DNA from: Aspidiotus rigidus
Lineage: Eukaryota; Arthropoda; Insecta; Hemiptera; Diaspididae
DNA length: 64,000 bases
Assembly (NCBI GenBank): GCA_035079385.1
Contig: JAVHKY010000047.1
Span: 2,418,001-2,482,000, forward strand
Reading direction: 5' to 3'
Both the position numbers and the translations under genes were made by a program. Under the pieces are notes generated by a model that saw nothing but the letters and a program-made list of their open reading frames with translations, made no database searches and had not been told where the DNA came from. This document shows, piece after piece, positions 24,300 to 35,620 of this stretch (the stretch's first letter is position 1; every line of letters starts with the position of its first letter).

Positions 24300-24770
24300 T
24301 AGTCTAGGAAAACTAGACAATAAAAAATAATTTTTTGGTAGAGAACGGGAGTTTGCTGGAATTTGTAGAGGAGGGTATCGAAAAGCACCAAAAAAAACCG
24401 CCCCCTAAAGGCTGGGTAAAATTTTTTGTGGCACGTTTTGGCCCCCCAAATTCAGTTTTTGGACTATTTCTCAGAAACTAAGCGTTTTACAAGAAAATCT
24501 TTCGAACAAAAGATGTTCCTCTTGAAATTTCAAATGAAATGATGTATAGAAAGTCCAGTTTAGACCGAATAGTCAGCTCAAAAATTCCCTCGAAGTAATA
24601 TAGTTTTCAACATTTAGACGAAATTTATCAAACTTCTGCTGATATCTCGAAAAAATCAACTTCTAGACGAAAATGTATAGGAAGGAAACATTTTCTTTAT
24701 AGTATTTCTTATAAAATAAGTTTACAATTGAGCAAATGTAATACCTATAATATCTTCTGTAGAACGGGCG
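24300..24770 (+). repeat. Left arm of foldback element
   Basis: Matches the reverse complement of about 28,035-28,500 over more than 400 bp. Landmarks include AGCACCAAAAAAAACCGCC, GGCCCCCCAAATTCAGTTTT, and GATGTTCCTCTTGAAATTTC. The loop between the arms now carries a LINE. Confidence 0.85.
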
Positions 24771-24865
24771 GAAATAGAGGAAATTTATTATAGAATCAAT
24801 TCATATACTGTAATTAGCTATAAGAATATTAAAATTTAGCTATCAAGACTTGCAACAGGATAAAG

Positions 24866-26646
24866 ATGGAATTATTCATCCATATCTGGTAGTACTCGCA
24901 TTTTTTTGGATATTCTTCTTTGTATTATACGCAGCAATATTTTTAGCAGATGTGACATCAAGCTGATTAGTCTGAAATCGTTGCAGCTTTTCGTTTTTTG
25001 CTTCTTGGGAATTGTTATGAACTTTGATCGAAGCCATTCTTCTGGTATTGTTCCGCTAATGTAGATTCTGTTGTATAGTCTCGTCAGTTTTCCAATGCTG
25101 TGTTCATCCAACACTTTCAGTAATTCTGCTATCACTCCATCCGGTCTAGGGGCCTTTCTTACTGCAGCGTTCCTTATTGCGCTTTCTACTTCGGATTGAA
25201 GGATTGCTAGTCCTTCTTCTGCAGTGACTTCCACGGATTCTCTTTCATCTTCAAACAGTTTCTCAATATATCTGGTCCATTCCACAACCAGACTGTTTTC
25301 CTCCACAATTATGTTTCCCTCTTGGTTTCTCATTACGTAAGGTTTCTTTGGTCTGTAAATTCCGGCAGTTTCCTTCAGTTTTTTGTGTAGCTGATATTCG
25401 TTGTGGTGGCAATTTCTTCACAAGATTTAAGATAAAATTCTTCTTTTCCTTTTTTTAGTGCCTTTTTGAGCTTCCTCTGAGTCTCTCTGTATTTTCGCTC
25501 ATCCTTGTTCCTGTGTTTCCTTCTTTTGTCTATGAGTTCCAGAATTTCTTCTGTTATCCATGCGTTCTTCTTTTTTCGCTCCCTTTTGCCCAGGATTTCT
25601 TCAGCCGATTGCAATATTACATTCTTCATCCGCGTACTAGTTTTTGCGAGATCGTTATTTCCTATTTCCTGCTCGGAAATGCCTTGTAATTTATGGCTTA
25701 TATTTTCTCTTACCTTTCGTTTGACCTCTGGTTGTTATAGTTTTAACGTATTTATAAACTGTTTTGAGGCTTTCCTAATTTTCTTCAGTCGGGTTTTAAC
25801 CTTCGCCGCAAGAAGGATATGATCTGAATTTATATCTGCACTAGGATACGTTTCCACGGCTTTTACCGAGTTTCTGAAACGCTTTTTGACCATTATGTAG
25901 TCTATTTGGTTTCTGACTATCAAATCTTTACTATCAGTCGGAGCTTTCCACGCATATAACCTTCTTTTTGGGAGCTGAAACCACATATTGGTAATGATAA
26001 GTTGTTGCTCCTGACGAAATTGGATGAGGCGTTCACCGCGTTCGTTTTGTTCTCCTAAGCCAAAAGGTCCGGCAATTGGTCCTGTTGGACCTCTTCCAAC
26101 CTTAGCATTCATATCTCCAATCACAAAAGTGACATCGTGATTTTTGCAGGCTTTTAATAGTGCCTCTACCTGTCCGTAAAAATCCTCAAGTTGGTCGTCA
26201 TGTTTGTCCGCTGTAGGCGCGTAGATTTGTATTATACGAGTATTTATGTCGAATGGATGGGCTGCAAGTTGGATCATCATAGCTCTCTCCGACAGTGGTA
26301 TAAATGCTTTCATCGCTTTAGCGGTAGATTTATCGCATATAATAGCTACTTCTTTCTGGTGCGGACGTCTTCTGCTCCTGAGAAATATATGGTGTGCTCT
26401 TCTGTCTCAAAGCACCCGGAGACAAACTAGTATGTTTCACCAACACCGAGAATGTGAATATCCAGGCGTTTCATTTCTCGGATTAGATTGTGGATTTTTC
26501 CAGTTTCGTATAATGTGCGTACATTCCACGTACCTATCTTCAGAATCTTTGTCATTTCGAGCTGGGATATTCTTAGCACCCCTGCTCCATTGAAGGAGCG
26601 CCCAGGACTCGTGGCCGTTTCTTGATCGTTTCTCTCCATGACAACA
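24866..26646 (-). pseudogene. Inverted 5' half of a non-LTR retrotransposon (endonuclease and RT fingers)
   Basis: Reading leftwards on the minus strand: MERNDQETATSPGR, then an APE-type endonuclease starting LKIGTWNVRTLYETGK, with QIYAPTADK, VIGDMNAKVG and NSDHILLAAK (the Asp-His pair of the active site) to about 25,740. A basic linker follows (25,629-25,375), then RT fingers with VRKAPRPDG, PEEWLRSKFITIPKK and NDFRLISLMSH, ending MRVLPDMDE at 24,872. Frameshifts and stops separate four pieces, so it is dead. The missing continuation (EQFGFRPGMGT) lies on the plus strand at 26,648, and the two parts abut precisely in protein terms. Confidence 0.9.
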
Positions 26647-27880
26647 AGGAACAATTTGGATTTCGACCAGGCATGGGAACGAGAGAAGCTCTGTACTGCG
26701 TACAAGTTATTCTTCAAAAATGCCGAGAGTTCCGAAAAACAGTCTTTATATGCTTTATAGACTTCGGGAAAGCTTTCGATAAAGTACAACACAACAAACT
26801 AGTTGAAAGCCTGAAGAAAATTGGCTTGGACGACTGGGACATACGGCTAATGGTCAATCTGTATTGGAAACAAACGGCGTTTGTGGAAATTGGCAACACA
26901 GAATCGCAGCAAATCCCAGTCAAAAGAAGAGTAAGGCAGGGTTGCGTCCTCTCGCCACTGCTATTTAACATCAACTCCGAAGAAATATTTGTGGTGGCTT
27001 TAGAAGATCAGCCAATAAGAGTGCGAATTGGAGGCGAAAACAATCAATAATATCAGGTATGCGGACGACACAGCCCTTGTAGCAGAGACAATGCCCGACC
27101 TCCAAACTTTACTAAACCGAGTTAACGAAGCCCAGTAAAAAATATGGCTTATCCATCAACATTAATAAGACAAAAATGATGATAGTAAGCAAGGGTGGGA
27201 TTGGGAATGTACAACTGGAACTAGCTGGAGAACGTATTGAAAGAGTAACGCATTTCAAATATCTTGGAGCCTGGATAAACGAGGATATGAACCCGGATGA
27301 GGAGATTAAAGTTCGAGTAGCGTTGGAAAAGGATGCATTCAGTAACTGGCGCAACGTAATGACGACAAGGGACCTGAACATGTGTCTAAAATTGAGGATC
27401 TTGAAATGCTATGTCTGGTCGAGGCTACTCTATAGCTGTGAAACGTGGACCCTAAAGACGGCGATGATGAATAAAATTGAGGCATTCGAGATGTGGTGTT
27501 ACCGACGCATGCTGAAAGTTGTATGGACGGAAAAAATACAGAATTTCTTGATCGCATGGGAAAAGAGCGCGAACTTCTAAAAACCATTAAGAAGAGAAAA
27601 ATGCAGTATCTAAGTCATGTACTTCGCGGGCCTGAATATGATCTCCTGCAGACAATCATGTACGGTCGAATTGAGGGGAAGCGATGGATAGGCCGAAAAA
27701 GTCTCTCACGGCTAAGGAACATAAGACAGTGGACCAATATGTTGCTAGAAGAAATTTTCCACGCAGCGAGAGATCGAGAAAAATAGAAACAAATCATCGA
27801 AATGACAACTGCCTGAAGTCCCTTGGATATGGCACTTGAAGAGAGAGATCTGATAGTCATATGACGAAGGTATGTACAAT
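26646..27880 (+). pseudogene. 3' half of the same non-LTR retrotransposon (RT palm to C-terminus)
   Basis: EQFGFRPGMGTREALYC, FICFIDFGKAFDKVQH (catalytic Asp), RRVRQGCVLSPLLFNI, then after a frameshift near 27,045 IRYADDTALVAE (catalytic YADD), a frameshift near 27,135, and the C-terminal region EAFEMWCYRRMLK, then GKERELLKTIKKRKMQYLSH and IEGKRWIGRKS, ending at 27,786. Only about 90 bp of 3' tail are recognisable. Joined to the inverted half at 24,866-26,646 it would make one nearly complete ORF2-type protein. Confidence 0.9.
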
Positions 27881-28034
27881 CGGTCTCGTAGTAAGGTATC
27901 CTTCAGTACTGGGACACGTGTGTATCGAATAAATACCTATAGCTGACGTTCACAGTAAACAAAGCTACATACTTGTTGAGATCAATTTTTCGACAATTGC
28001 TAGACTAGAGAAGAATTCCTTATTGTCACATTTT

Positions 28035-28500
28035 ACAGCCACAGAAGATGAAGAAGCAAACAAAATGTGTGTGAAATGAACTTAATTTATAAGAAATACT
28101 ATAAAGAAAATGTTTCCTTCCTATACATTTTCTTCTAGAAGTTGATTTTTCCGAAATATCAGCAAAAATTTGATAAATTTCGTCTACATTTTGAAAACTA
28201 TAATTATTACTTCGAGGGATTTTTGAGCTGACTATTCGGTTCAAACTGGAATTTCTATACATCATTTTATTTGAAATTTCAAGAGGAACATCTTTTCTTC
28301 GGAACATTTTCTTGTAAAACGCTTAGTTTTTGAGAAATATTCCAAAAACTGAATTTGGGGGGCCAAAACATGCCGGAAAAAATTTTCCCCAGCCTTTAGG
28401 GAGTGTTTTTTTTTTTTGGTGCTTTTCGATAGCTTCCTTTACACATTCCAGCAAACACCCGTTCTTTACCAAAAAATTCTTTTTTAAGCTCATTTTGCGT
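28035..28500 (-). repeat. Right arm of foldback element
   Basis: Reverse complement partner of 24,300-24,770. The outer border extends to a block near 28,440-28,490 that pairs with 24,310-24,370. Confidence 0.85.
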
Positions 28501-30885
28501 CTAATTTGACTAGACTATTAAAGAATGGTGCTATAACGCTGAAAATAAGTTATGGAAAGAAAGAAACCATGACCCAAGAGTCAAAATCGATAGTCTTGGA
28601 ACAAATTATAATAGGGCACAGTCAAAAATGGAAATACTTCGTTACGATACATTTTTCGTGACGTCAGAAGTGAATAAGAAATTCTCATTCAAGTAAATTA
28701 TTCGTTTCAAATTTTTATCCAAGAAATACTTGTATGCTTAGATTTTCGATTAAAAGCAAGACGTAATCAATCACGCTGATTGCGCTACGCTATAACTGTA
28801 GAGTCTTGTACCAGATTCTCCTAAGGCTCCTTTTCCTTTCATATCAATGGCTTGAAAGCCATTTAGGCTATCATTGTTATAGCCTAGTATAATTACAGCC
28901 TAATTTACAGTAAGGGATCAATTAGCTTAGTTCTAGATCTAGCATTGACTGCTAACCTGGTACGTACTCAGCTAAGGGTCAGGTCATAACCTTACGGACG
29001 ATTGTATGCCAGGATTCGAATTCAGAAAAGAGGGCAAGGGTTAGAATTTCTTTAATAAAGTAGGTATAGCGCAAACGTTTTAAAGTTTCCCCAGATCCAA
29101 GGTCGCTCGTACACCCGAACACAAGTCCAGCATATATGCAGGGAGTAGGGATGCTTACACTTAGCCTGAAGACCTGAGACAAGTTGAAAAAAACTTTCTG
29201 CAGCGCAAAAAATAAAGATTATGTTTAATGTTTCATAATGGATGACGTCACTAATATTTTGCCTCTGAAATAGTTCAAAGCCACGCCTACTTAATGTTAT
29301 CATTAGCGGGTTGGAATTCGGGCCAAGTTTGCGCATTTATAGATAATATCCATCTATGCTACTTTGCTCCAAACTTCACCTTCAGATGAACTAGTTTTGG
29401 CCTACAGGTTGTCAATTTACTTCAGAAATGCACGTCCACACCAATAGAGATACATCTTAAGGTTAGGGGTGATGACGTCACGGGTTGGTGACATAACAAA
29501 AAGTTGACCTTAAATAAGTAAAATTTCAGTATGAATATCACTCGTAAAAAAGATACGTATGAAATATAATATAGATTGTAATAACAACATGGAATGCTGG
29601 AATCAGTGAATGATCATAAAAAGCAAACGGGCAGAACGAAAGCGAGACATGTCCATGATCTTATGTTTTTCCTGAAGGAAAAAAATTTAAAACAAGTTTC
29701 ATTCATCGAAGTTCAAGTTGATATTTTTTTTCTTTATCTTTTCCTCAAATCACGAACTGTCGGGAAAAACGAATTTGACTGATTATATTGATGTGCAAGA
29801 AAATGCTTCAACTGCAAATAATTCGCGAAAATTTTGAGCGTCAATATTTTTTATAATGCCTGTTATCGGTTTTCGTAAGTAGCGAACCGAGTCAGGCAAC
29901 GTTGGTAACATGTTGAATTACACGTTTATATTTGAAGGAAAGAAGTAGAGATACCAGTTGTAAAATCAGACATAAAACATTATTTTTCATTTCGTCAAGT
30001 TTTATATTCTAAAATAAATGTTTTCCTTCTTCTATCATTCAACGTTGAAAATTTCGCTTCAAGGTTTTAAAATTTTTTCCTCTCGTTCTTTCACTTGATA
30101 ATACATAGTTTTTCAGGGAGAAATTCAGTATGTCCAAAAATGAGGAAAATTCCGAGTCCAAGAAATCGTTTCGGCTATGGAATAAACGGTACGACATAAC
30201 TACGTTCGATAGAAGAGTAATTAATGCGTTGCGATCACAGAAATTATTTCCAACGAGTGTCAACAGTTATACATATGTCGCCAGATTAATTTTTTTTTTT
30301 TTTTTTTTTCATAGAAAACGACCACAGATTCGCGCTCAACCTTCCTTTAATTCGGAAGGAAGAAAGTTGAGAATTAATAAGACAAAATTAAACGCAGAAC
30401 ATATTTTAAGGATACCAATGCAGATTGCATCAGATGCCTTCCTTTTGACCTTTCCTTATATCGACGCTATAATCGAATCTAGGCGCAGACACGTACGGAC
30501 TAACATAAAAACTCTATGTGCATGCAGTATGTCATATTCACGATTTGCAAAACACCTTTTCTACCCATATATTTTTATTAGTATCGATAAAATTTTGATA
30601 CGAAAGATGAAAAGACGGGGTACCAGGGAAGAGGTGCTCTACTGGCACATAATTCAAAGCGGTGAAATAATTATTTAAAAAATACACACATGTTGTAAAG
30701 TAAAAACAACTACAACGTGTATACGTTTCAGTATGACGAGAAAATAAAACAGATCCCATTCAAATAAACTCCTGTTATGTGTACCAGAAAATTTGATCAA
30801 TGATGATAATTCGAGTTAATGCTGCTCACGTCAGCGATATCACTACGTTATCAAACACAATTTAGGCACTTCAGTCGTAAGCAAT
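28501..30885. other. Gene-free stretch with T runs
   Basis: Contains three exact TGACGTCA palindromes (28,659, 29,243, 29,473) and a GCCTAGTATAATTACAGCCTA-like block near 28,880 reminiscent of module C. A 21-base T run lies at 30,289-30,310. The 182-codon open frame through it owes its length to that run and is not credible as a gene. Confidence 0.4.
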
Positions 30886-30889
30886 AACG

Positions 30890-31190
30890 TCTTCTTGCGG
30901 GGGCTATTTTCGCATCATCGTTCAATTTTTCTGTCAAGCCTTCTGTGTTGGTGAGATACCTTGAGATTTGGATTGACCTCTTACCCAGTTCTTGCCACGA
31001 GAGATTTTTCGAAATGCGTACATTACTGTTAATGCGAGCTTGATCGCGTCAGGTCTAATGAAAGAAACATAATTTGCCTAAATATTTTTGTCCAAGAGTT
31101 GACCTAGTTTTTCTTGCGATATTCCACACGATTTCTTGAGGAAAAATTACGTGATACTTGCCGAGTTCTCCATCCCCACGTGCGATTCGT
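30890..31190. mobile_element. Decayed relative of the 20.4-kb MITE
   Basis: Blocks correspond in order to the MITE at 20,385-20,746: GAGAGATTTTTCGAAATGCG against GTGAGATTTTCCGAAATGTG, and GAAAAATTACGTGATACTTG against AAAAAATTACGTGAGATTTG. Ends are eroded, with CGGGGGCTATTTTCGC possibly the left end. Confidence 0.5.
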
Positions 31191-32734
31191 CTAGACCTTC
31201 TCTTCGTGAACGACTTCCGCAATTGATAGACAGGACCATAATCTTAAAAAAGACCTGTAGGAAAACTCCCAATCTTTGAGCTTTGTGTACAGACTGCGAA
31301 TAATTTAAAATTCCGGGTTTAGTCTAAGCATTGTAAGTGAACGAGCAGTAGGTGGCAGGGTTTCTCAAAATTTACGGAACCCTCCAACGCTTTGTTGATT
31401 TTCTACACCCTTTCTCTTACAAGAAACCATCATTGAACGCGGAATACAGGAAAATTATTATCACCACCGTTTGTATCAAAGTGTAAACTCCAGATCAACC
31501 AATCGCGTCAAACATAGTTCAAACTCGGATTACTTTTCGATTCAAATGGCCCTAAGAAAACTACGTATATGATGCAATCGATTATAAACGATTTCAGAAT
31601 ATCTACTGGTTAAAACGAAAGTCCTTGTGACCGTTAGAGTTTTTCTTAATCTTATTTTGAAACGTGGGAAACAAATTGGTCTTGCGAGTTCAGACCCGGT
31701 AAAAAGAAAAAGCATTACCCTACATGGTCTGAAATTGTTAGGAGAATGATTACTATAAGTGATATTGCGTCAGTGAAATGAAATCAAGCAGGGAATGCAC
31801 TGAGAGGTTCTAATCTTATCACTTCTCGCTCTAAGGGTGTATTTTCCGAGAATGTATGTTCGACCTATTTATAACACAATATCGTAGAGAATATGAATAA
31901 ATGTGCCACAAACAACTCTAAATTATCGGATAAAGAGACCGAAAAAACATTTTCTTTCAAAAAATTGACAATTCGAGGTGTGTCAAAATTTTAGTATCGT
32001 TATCTTGTGCCTGTCAAACAGAACTGATACAATTTTTTCTTGTCCGTCATTTTCAAAGGAAACAAAATTTATAGAAATTTCGACACGCAATTATCCGTAT
32101 CTTGACTCAGTTTACGTAAGTCTTTTACGTTGTGTACCACTGTTATCTAGGTTGATGCTTTGAAGTTGATTTCGAAGGTTCTCTTGAACCTCAATCTACA
32201 TTGGGCTTGATAATGAAGAGTCTAAGAAGGCTTCCAATGGACGTCCGATCGAAATAAGTGTGCTAGAACATGATTTTTTTTTGTGAATATTGGAGGTGTA
32301 AATGATTGACATGGTATCTAGACCTTCTTTAGTACAAAACGCCATTAAACCGGACTGAGTTTCGTCCATATATTGCAATATTAAACGAGCGTGGAAACCT
32401 GTATTGTGTGCGGAGGACTCCAACGTAGGCAGCGCGGGTGAGTGCGCGGAGGAGCAATAGCTTCTTCTCCCTCCGCAATCAACCGCGTCGCCTATGTTGA
32501 GTTCTCCGCATTTCATTTTCTTATCATATCTTTCCACGACTAAACGTCGTCTTAGCTCAGTCCATAAGAGGTATACCATAGTCAAAGCCTTAAACTTACA
32601 ACGATCAACTCAAATTAGAACAATTTAATCTCCAATGGTTGAAGCATATCATGAGAGGGGTTCAATTCTTCACGAGAGTCTGAAACTTTTTCGTAATTAT
32701 GTCTTCCATGACTTTTCAGCTACCTTCGGATAAG
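31191..32734. other. Gene-free stretch
   Basis: No coding frame or paired repeat that I could support. A GC-richer patch at 32,400-32,480 carries a minus-strand open frame of 129 codons that resembles nothing I know and lacks codon character. Confidence 0.35.
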
Positions 32735-32930
32735 ACACCATAGTGGGAGATACAATGGAACTTCATCTTGCACAGGATCAAGCCTGCAGCTGATGGCTGC
32801 ATTTGCTTCATTTGTCTGTATCATGATGACGTCATCCCACACCAAAAATGCAGAATGAATGCAAGTGTAGCCATCAGCTGAAGACTTGATCCTGTATAAG
32901 ATTGAGTCCCATAAAGTCTCCCACTACAGT
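32735..32930. mobile_element. MITE, about 196 bp, with inverted ends over 60 bp
   Basis: The left end has CCATAGTGGGAGA and the right, reverse-complemented, ACTGTAGTGGGAGA. The match continues through ACAGGATCAAG.CT.CAGCTG and a GATGGCT block. The centre holds an exact TGACGTCA at 32,827. ACTGTAGTGGGAG-type ends with a following TA suggest Tc1/mariner, but I see no clean duplication. Confidence 0.7.
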
Positions 32931-33137
32931 ATTTCAACTCAGAGGATACGAGCCGTAGGTTCGCTAGCGTCGCTTCTAAGAAAAATATGAAGTACTGATA
33001 AGCAAAGGGTAATGCACAAATTTTTTCTGACGTTGTACAGTCAGTTACTGTCGGGAAGAGGAAAGGTGGGTACGGATCAAAAATAAGTGATGCGTGATTG
33101 GATCATTTCTCAGAGAGAGAAAAGTAGCACAGGCAGA

Positions 33138-33705
33138 AATGCCGGCAAAGGTTTTTTCGTGGATTATGTTCATAATGGTCTCCTGATAAACATACTAAAA
33201 GTCCACAGCGATCAGATAGCGGGCCCTCCCCCAAAGGGGGTCAAAGTAACACAAAAATTAGTTTTCTGAGAATAAATCGAAAACTAAGCATCAGAGAAAA
33301 AAAAGTTTCAGACAAAAGTTGTTCCTCATCAAATTTCCTATAAATTTCAATATATGTATGTCAACTTAGCCCAAAAACTCGAGCTGAAAAGTTGGTTTGA
33401 AGGTTGAGCGATTTTCTGAAATTTTTGATTTTAGTGTTAGTGTAGTCAAATTAGACAGGTTTCGGGGAAAAAAAGAACATTGCGACATAGTAAAGGTCTG
33501 ATTGCTGGAAATGGTCAAGAATGATGTCCAAAGCAACATAGTAACTTCTCCGCGTCTTTCCCCGAGAGCATCTTTTTTATAGGGGTTGAAACCCCCTCAA
33601 AATCAGTTTTTTGTAAATATCCCGCTTAAAACGCATTTTAGAGAAAAAAGTCATCAGTCAAAAATCATTCCTCGTGAAATCCAGGCAAACTTGCTGAATT
33701 TCTTA
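33138..33705 (+). repeat. Left arm of large foldback element
   Basis: Matches the reverse complement of 34,700-35,345 nearly throughout. Landmarks: GCCGGCAAAGG, GGGCCCTCCCCCAAAGGGGG, GGTCTGATTGCTGGAAATGG. Within the arm, a block of the form CAGTTTT-(AAC/TAAAAC)GCAT-TTTAGAGAAAAAA-TCA-CAAAA-TTCCTC occurs twice (about 33,260 and 33,610), so the arm is internally repetitive. Confidence 0.9.
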
Positions 33706-34690
33706 TTGTTCCAGGCAATATAGGGAATGATACCAAGAAGCTTGTTATCTCTTGTTTCTCCGTTTTGATAATTGCAAGACTCATGTAGTCAATCTCTCAC
33801 CGAAAAACAAGCTTCTCGGGAGGTCGCCTGAAATGGCGGAGCAAGTTTGCCTGACCCAATCGACTATCAACGTGAAACCCTCATGCGACTACGCCATCTT
33901 TGACAAGGAGCGCGTTTTTCTCGGATTTGTATTGCGGCGGTTCTTCTTGAATTTGTGGGAGCACACAACAATAACAAGCTTCTTGGTGACATTCCTTCCA
34001 TTGCTTCAAACAATTCCACACGTTAGCCCACTTCAATTGTCCGCGGGTCGAAGTCAAAATCTCACCGCGAGTCCACAACAGAAGACCACATCCATTCCCC
34101 CCATCGCTTGAAACAACCAGAATGGAAAACTTGAGAGTATAATACAGCAAAAACGTAGCACACGAAATTCAGCCTGTTTTCAGTCCGAAAATGGAGCACG
34201 ACATGCTGGCCTGGCCTGACATACAGCCCCCTTATAAGGTTGGTTGGAGGGGGAAGAAGACCAGCACGAATGGAAAACTCTACGGCAGAACCCAGTACAA
34301 ACGAATCCACCCACTATAACCACAAAAGTCAAAAAGGGGGAAGGGCTCGCATGTTTACAGCCCCCCATTCAGCTTTTTACATATCATACATGCATAAGAA
34401 ACGATTTCTAAAATGCCTGTCCATGTATGGAAAACTTTATTTTCATGTACGATAGGCAGTTGATTATACCTTTCTCAAAATGATATCGTGCAGCAAATTC
34501 CCTGTGACAATTAATTAAAACTAATAAAATTAGTATACGTTTAATCGTATGTACTAGCGAAATATCGACGTTACCTTCGCGGGTAACCACTGCGCAACGA
34601 CGTCATCCCTCGGCAAGGAGCGCGTTATCCACGGATTTGCATGGCGGAGGCTCAATTTCCATGAATTTTTGAGTTAACTATCAAGTGTAG
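33706..34690. mobile_element. Loop of the large foldback element
   Basis: About 1 kb between the arms. Contains a direct repeat: the block AAGGAGCGCGTTTTTCTCGG near 33,905 recurs as AAGGAGCGCGTTATCCACGG near 34,616, each followed by a GCGG-rich stretch. Open frames of 119, 89 and 82 codons overlap on both strands, but none has a recognisable domain, so I call no gene. Confidence 0.5.
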
Positions 34691-34699
34691 GTTAGAAAT

Positions 34700-35345
34700 G
34701 AAATACGTAGTCCGATAGGAAATTTCACGAGGAATAATTTTTGACTGATGACTTTTTTCTTTAAAATGCGTATTAAGCGGGATATTTGAGGAGGGTTCTG
34801 GCAGAAGGGCGTCCGTCCCACAAGAAATACATTGTGCGGACGCCCTTCTGCCAGATACGTCCTCATTTACAAAAAACTAATTTTGAGGGGGTTTCAACCC
34901 CCATAAAAAAGATGCTCTTGGGGAAAAACGCGGAGAAGTTAGTATGTTGTTTTGGACTTCATTCTTGACCATTTCCAGCAATCAGACCTTTACTATGTCG
35001 CAATGTTCTCTGTTTTTCCGAAACCTGTCTAATTTGACTACACTAACACTAAAATCAAAAAATTTCAGAAAATCGCTCAACTTTCAAACCAACTTTTCAG
35101 CTCGAGTTTTTGGGCTAAGTTGACATACATATAGTGAAATTTAAAGGAAATTCGATGGGGAACAACTTTTGTTTGGAACTTTTTTTTCTCTGATGCTTAA
35201 TTTTTGATTTATACACAGAAAACTAATTTTTGTGGTACTTTGACCCCCTTTGGGGGAGGGCCCGCTCTCTGATCGCTGTGGACTTTTAGTATGTTCATCA
35301 GGAGACCATTTTAAACGTAATCCACGAAAATACCTTTGCCGGCAT
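34700..35345 (-). repeat. Right arm of large foldback element
   Basis: Reverse complement partner of 33,138-33,705. It is longer because it carries a 77-bp insertion (34,788-34,864) that the left arm lacks. Confidence 0.9.
34788..34864. mobile_element. 77-bp MITE in the right foldback arm
   Basis: Two 28-bp ends, GAGGAGGGTTCTGGCAGAAG... and its inverted partner, agree at 25 of 28 positions and leave a loop of only 21 bp. The element is flanked by ATTT on both sides (34,784-34,787 and 34,865-34,868). The left foldback arm shows the empty site as one ATTT (read on the opposite strand), which proves insertion and gives the exact borders. Confidence 0.85.
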
Positions 35346-35479
35346 TTATTTCCATTTATTCTTATTTTTGAGCCTAATCTTCCTGGGTTAAAGGATCCGC
35401 GGTCCGGATCATTTTGGAAGATCCGCGGAAATCTTGTCTTGAATCGCGTCATTTTCTTTTTTGATGGCTTTCATTGTAC

Positions 35480-35620
35480 TTTCATATTTTAAATGAATAT
35501 TTCCGCCGAAAATGTATAGTTTGAAGCTGAAAAGTTTGCGATTTGTGATGCGGATCAGTTTCTCTTTGATCTGTGATTTGAATCACTTTCACTATTGCTC
35601 CACTGATAAGAGCTTACCCT
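35480..35620 (-). mobile_element. Possible end of a hAT-like element
   Basis: AGCTGAAAAGTTTGCGATTT followed by GTGATGCGGATCA resembles the reverse complement of the right subterminal part of the hAT-like element near 4,790-4,850. The terminal inverted repeat itself is not preserved. Confidence 0.35.

Noticed and set aside
24872..27786. Two separate RT genes on opposite strands
   Set aside because: The protein parts are complementary, not redundant, and abut exactly, so they are two halves of one inverted LINE.
30130..30678. 182-codon plus-strand frame
   Set aside because: Its middle is a run of phenylalanines from a 21-base T run, with no domain and no splice support. It is a chance frame.
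33706..34690. Overlapping frames of 82-119 codons in the foldback loop as a transposase
   Set aside because: No catalytic motif, zinc finger or family resemblance; frames overlap on both strands.
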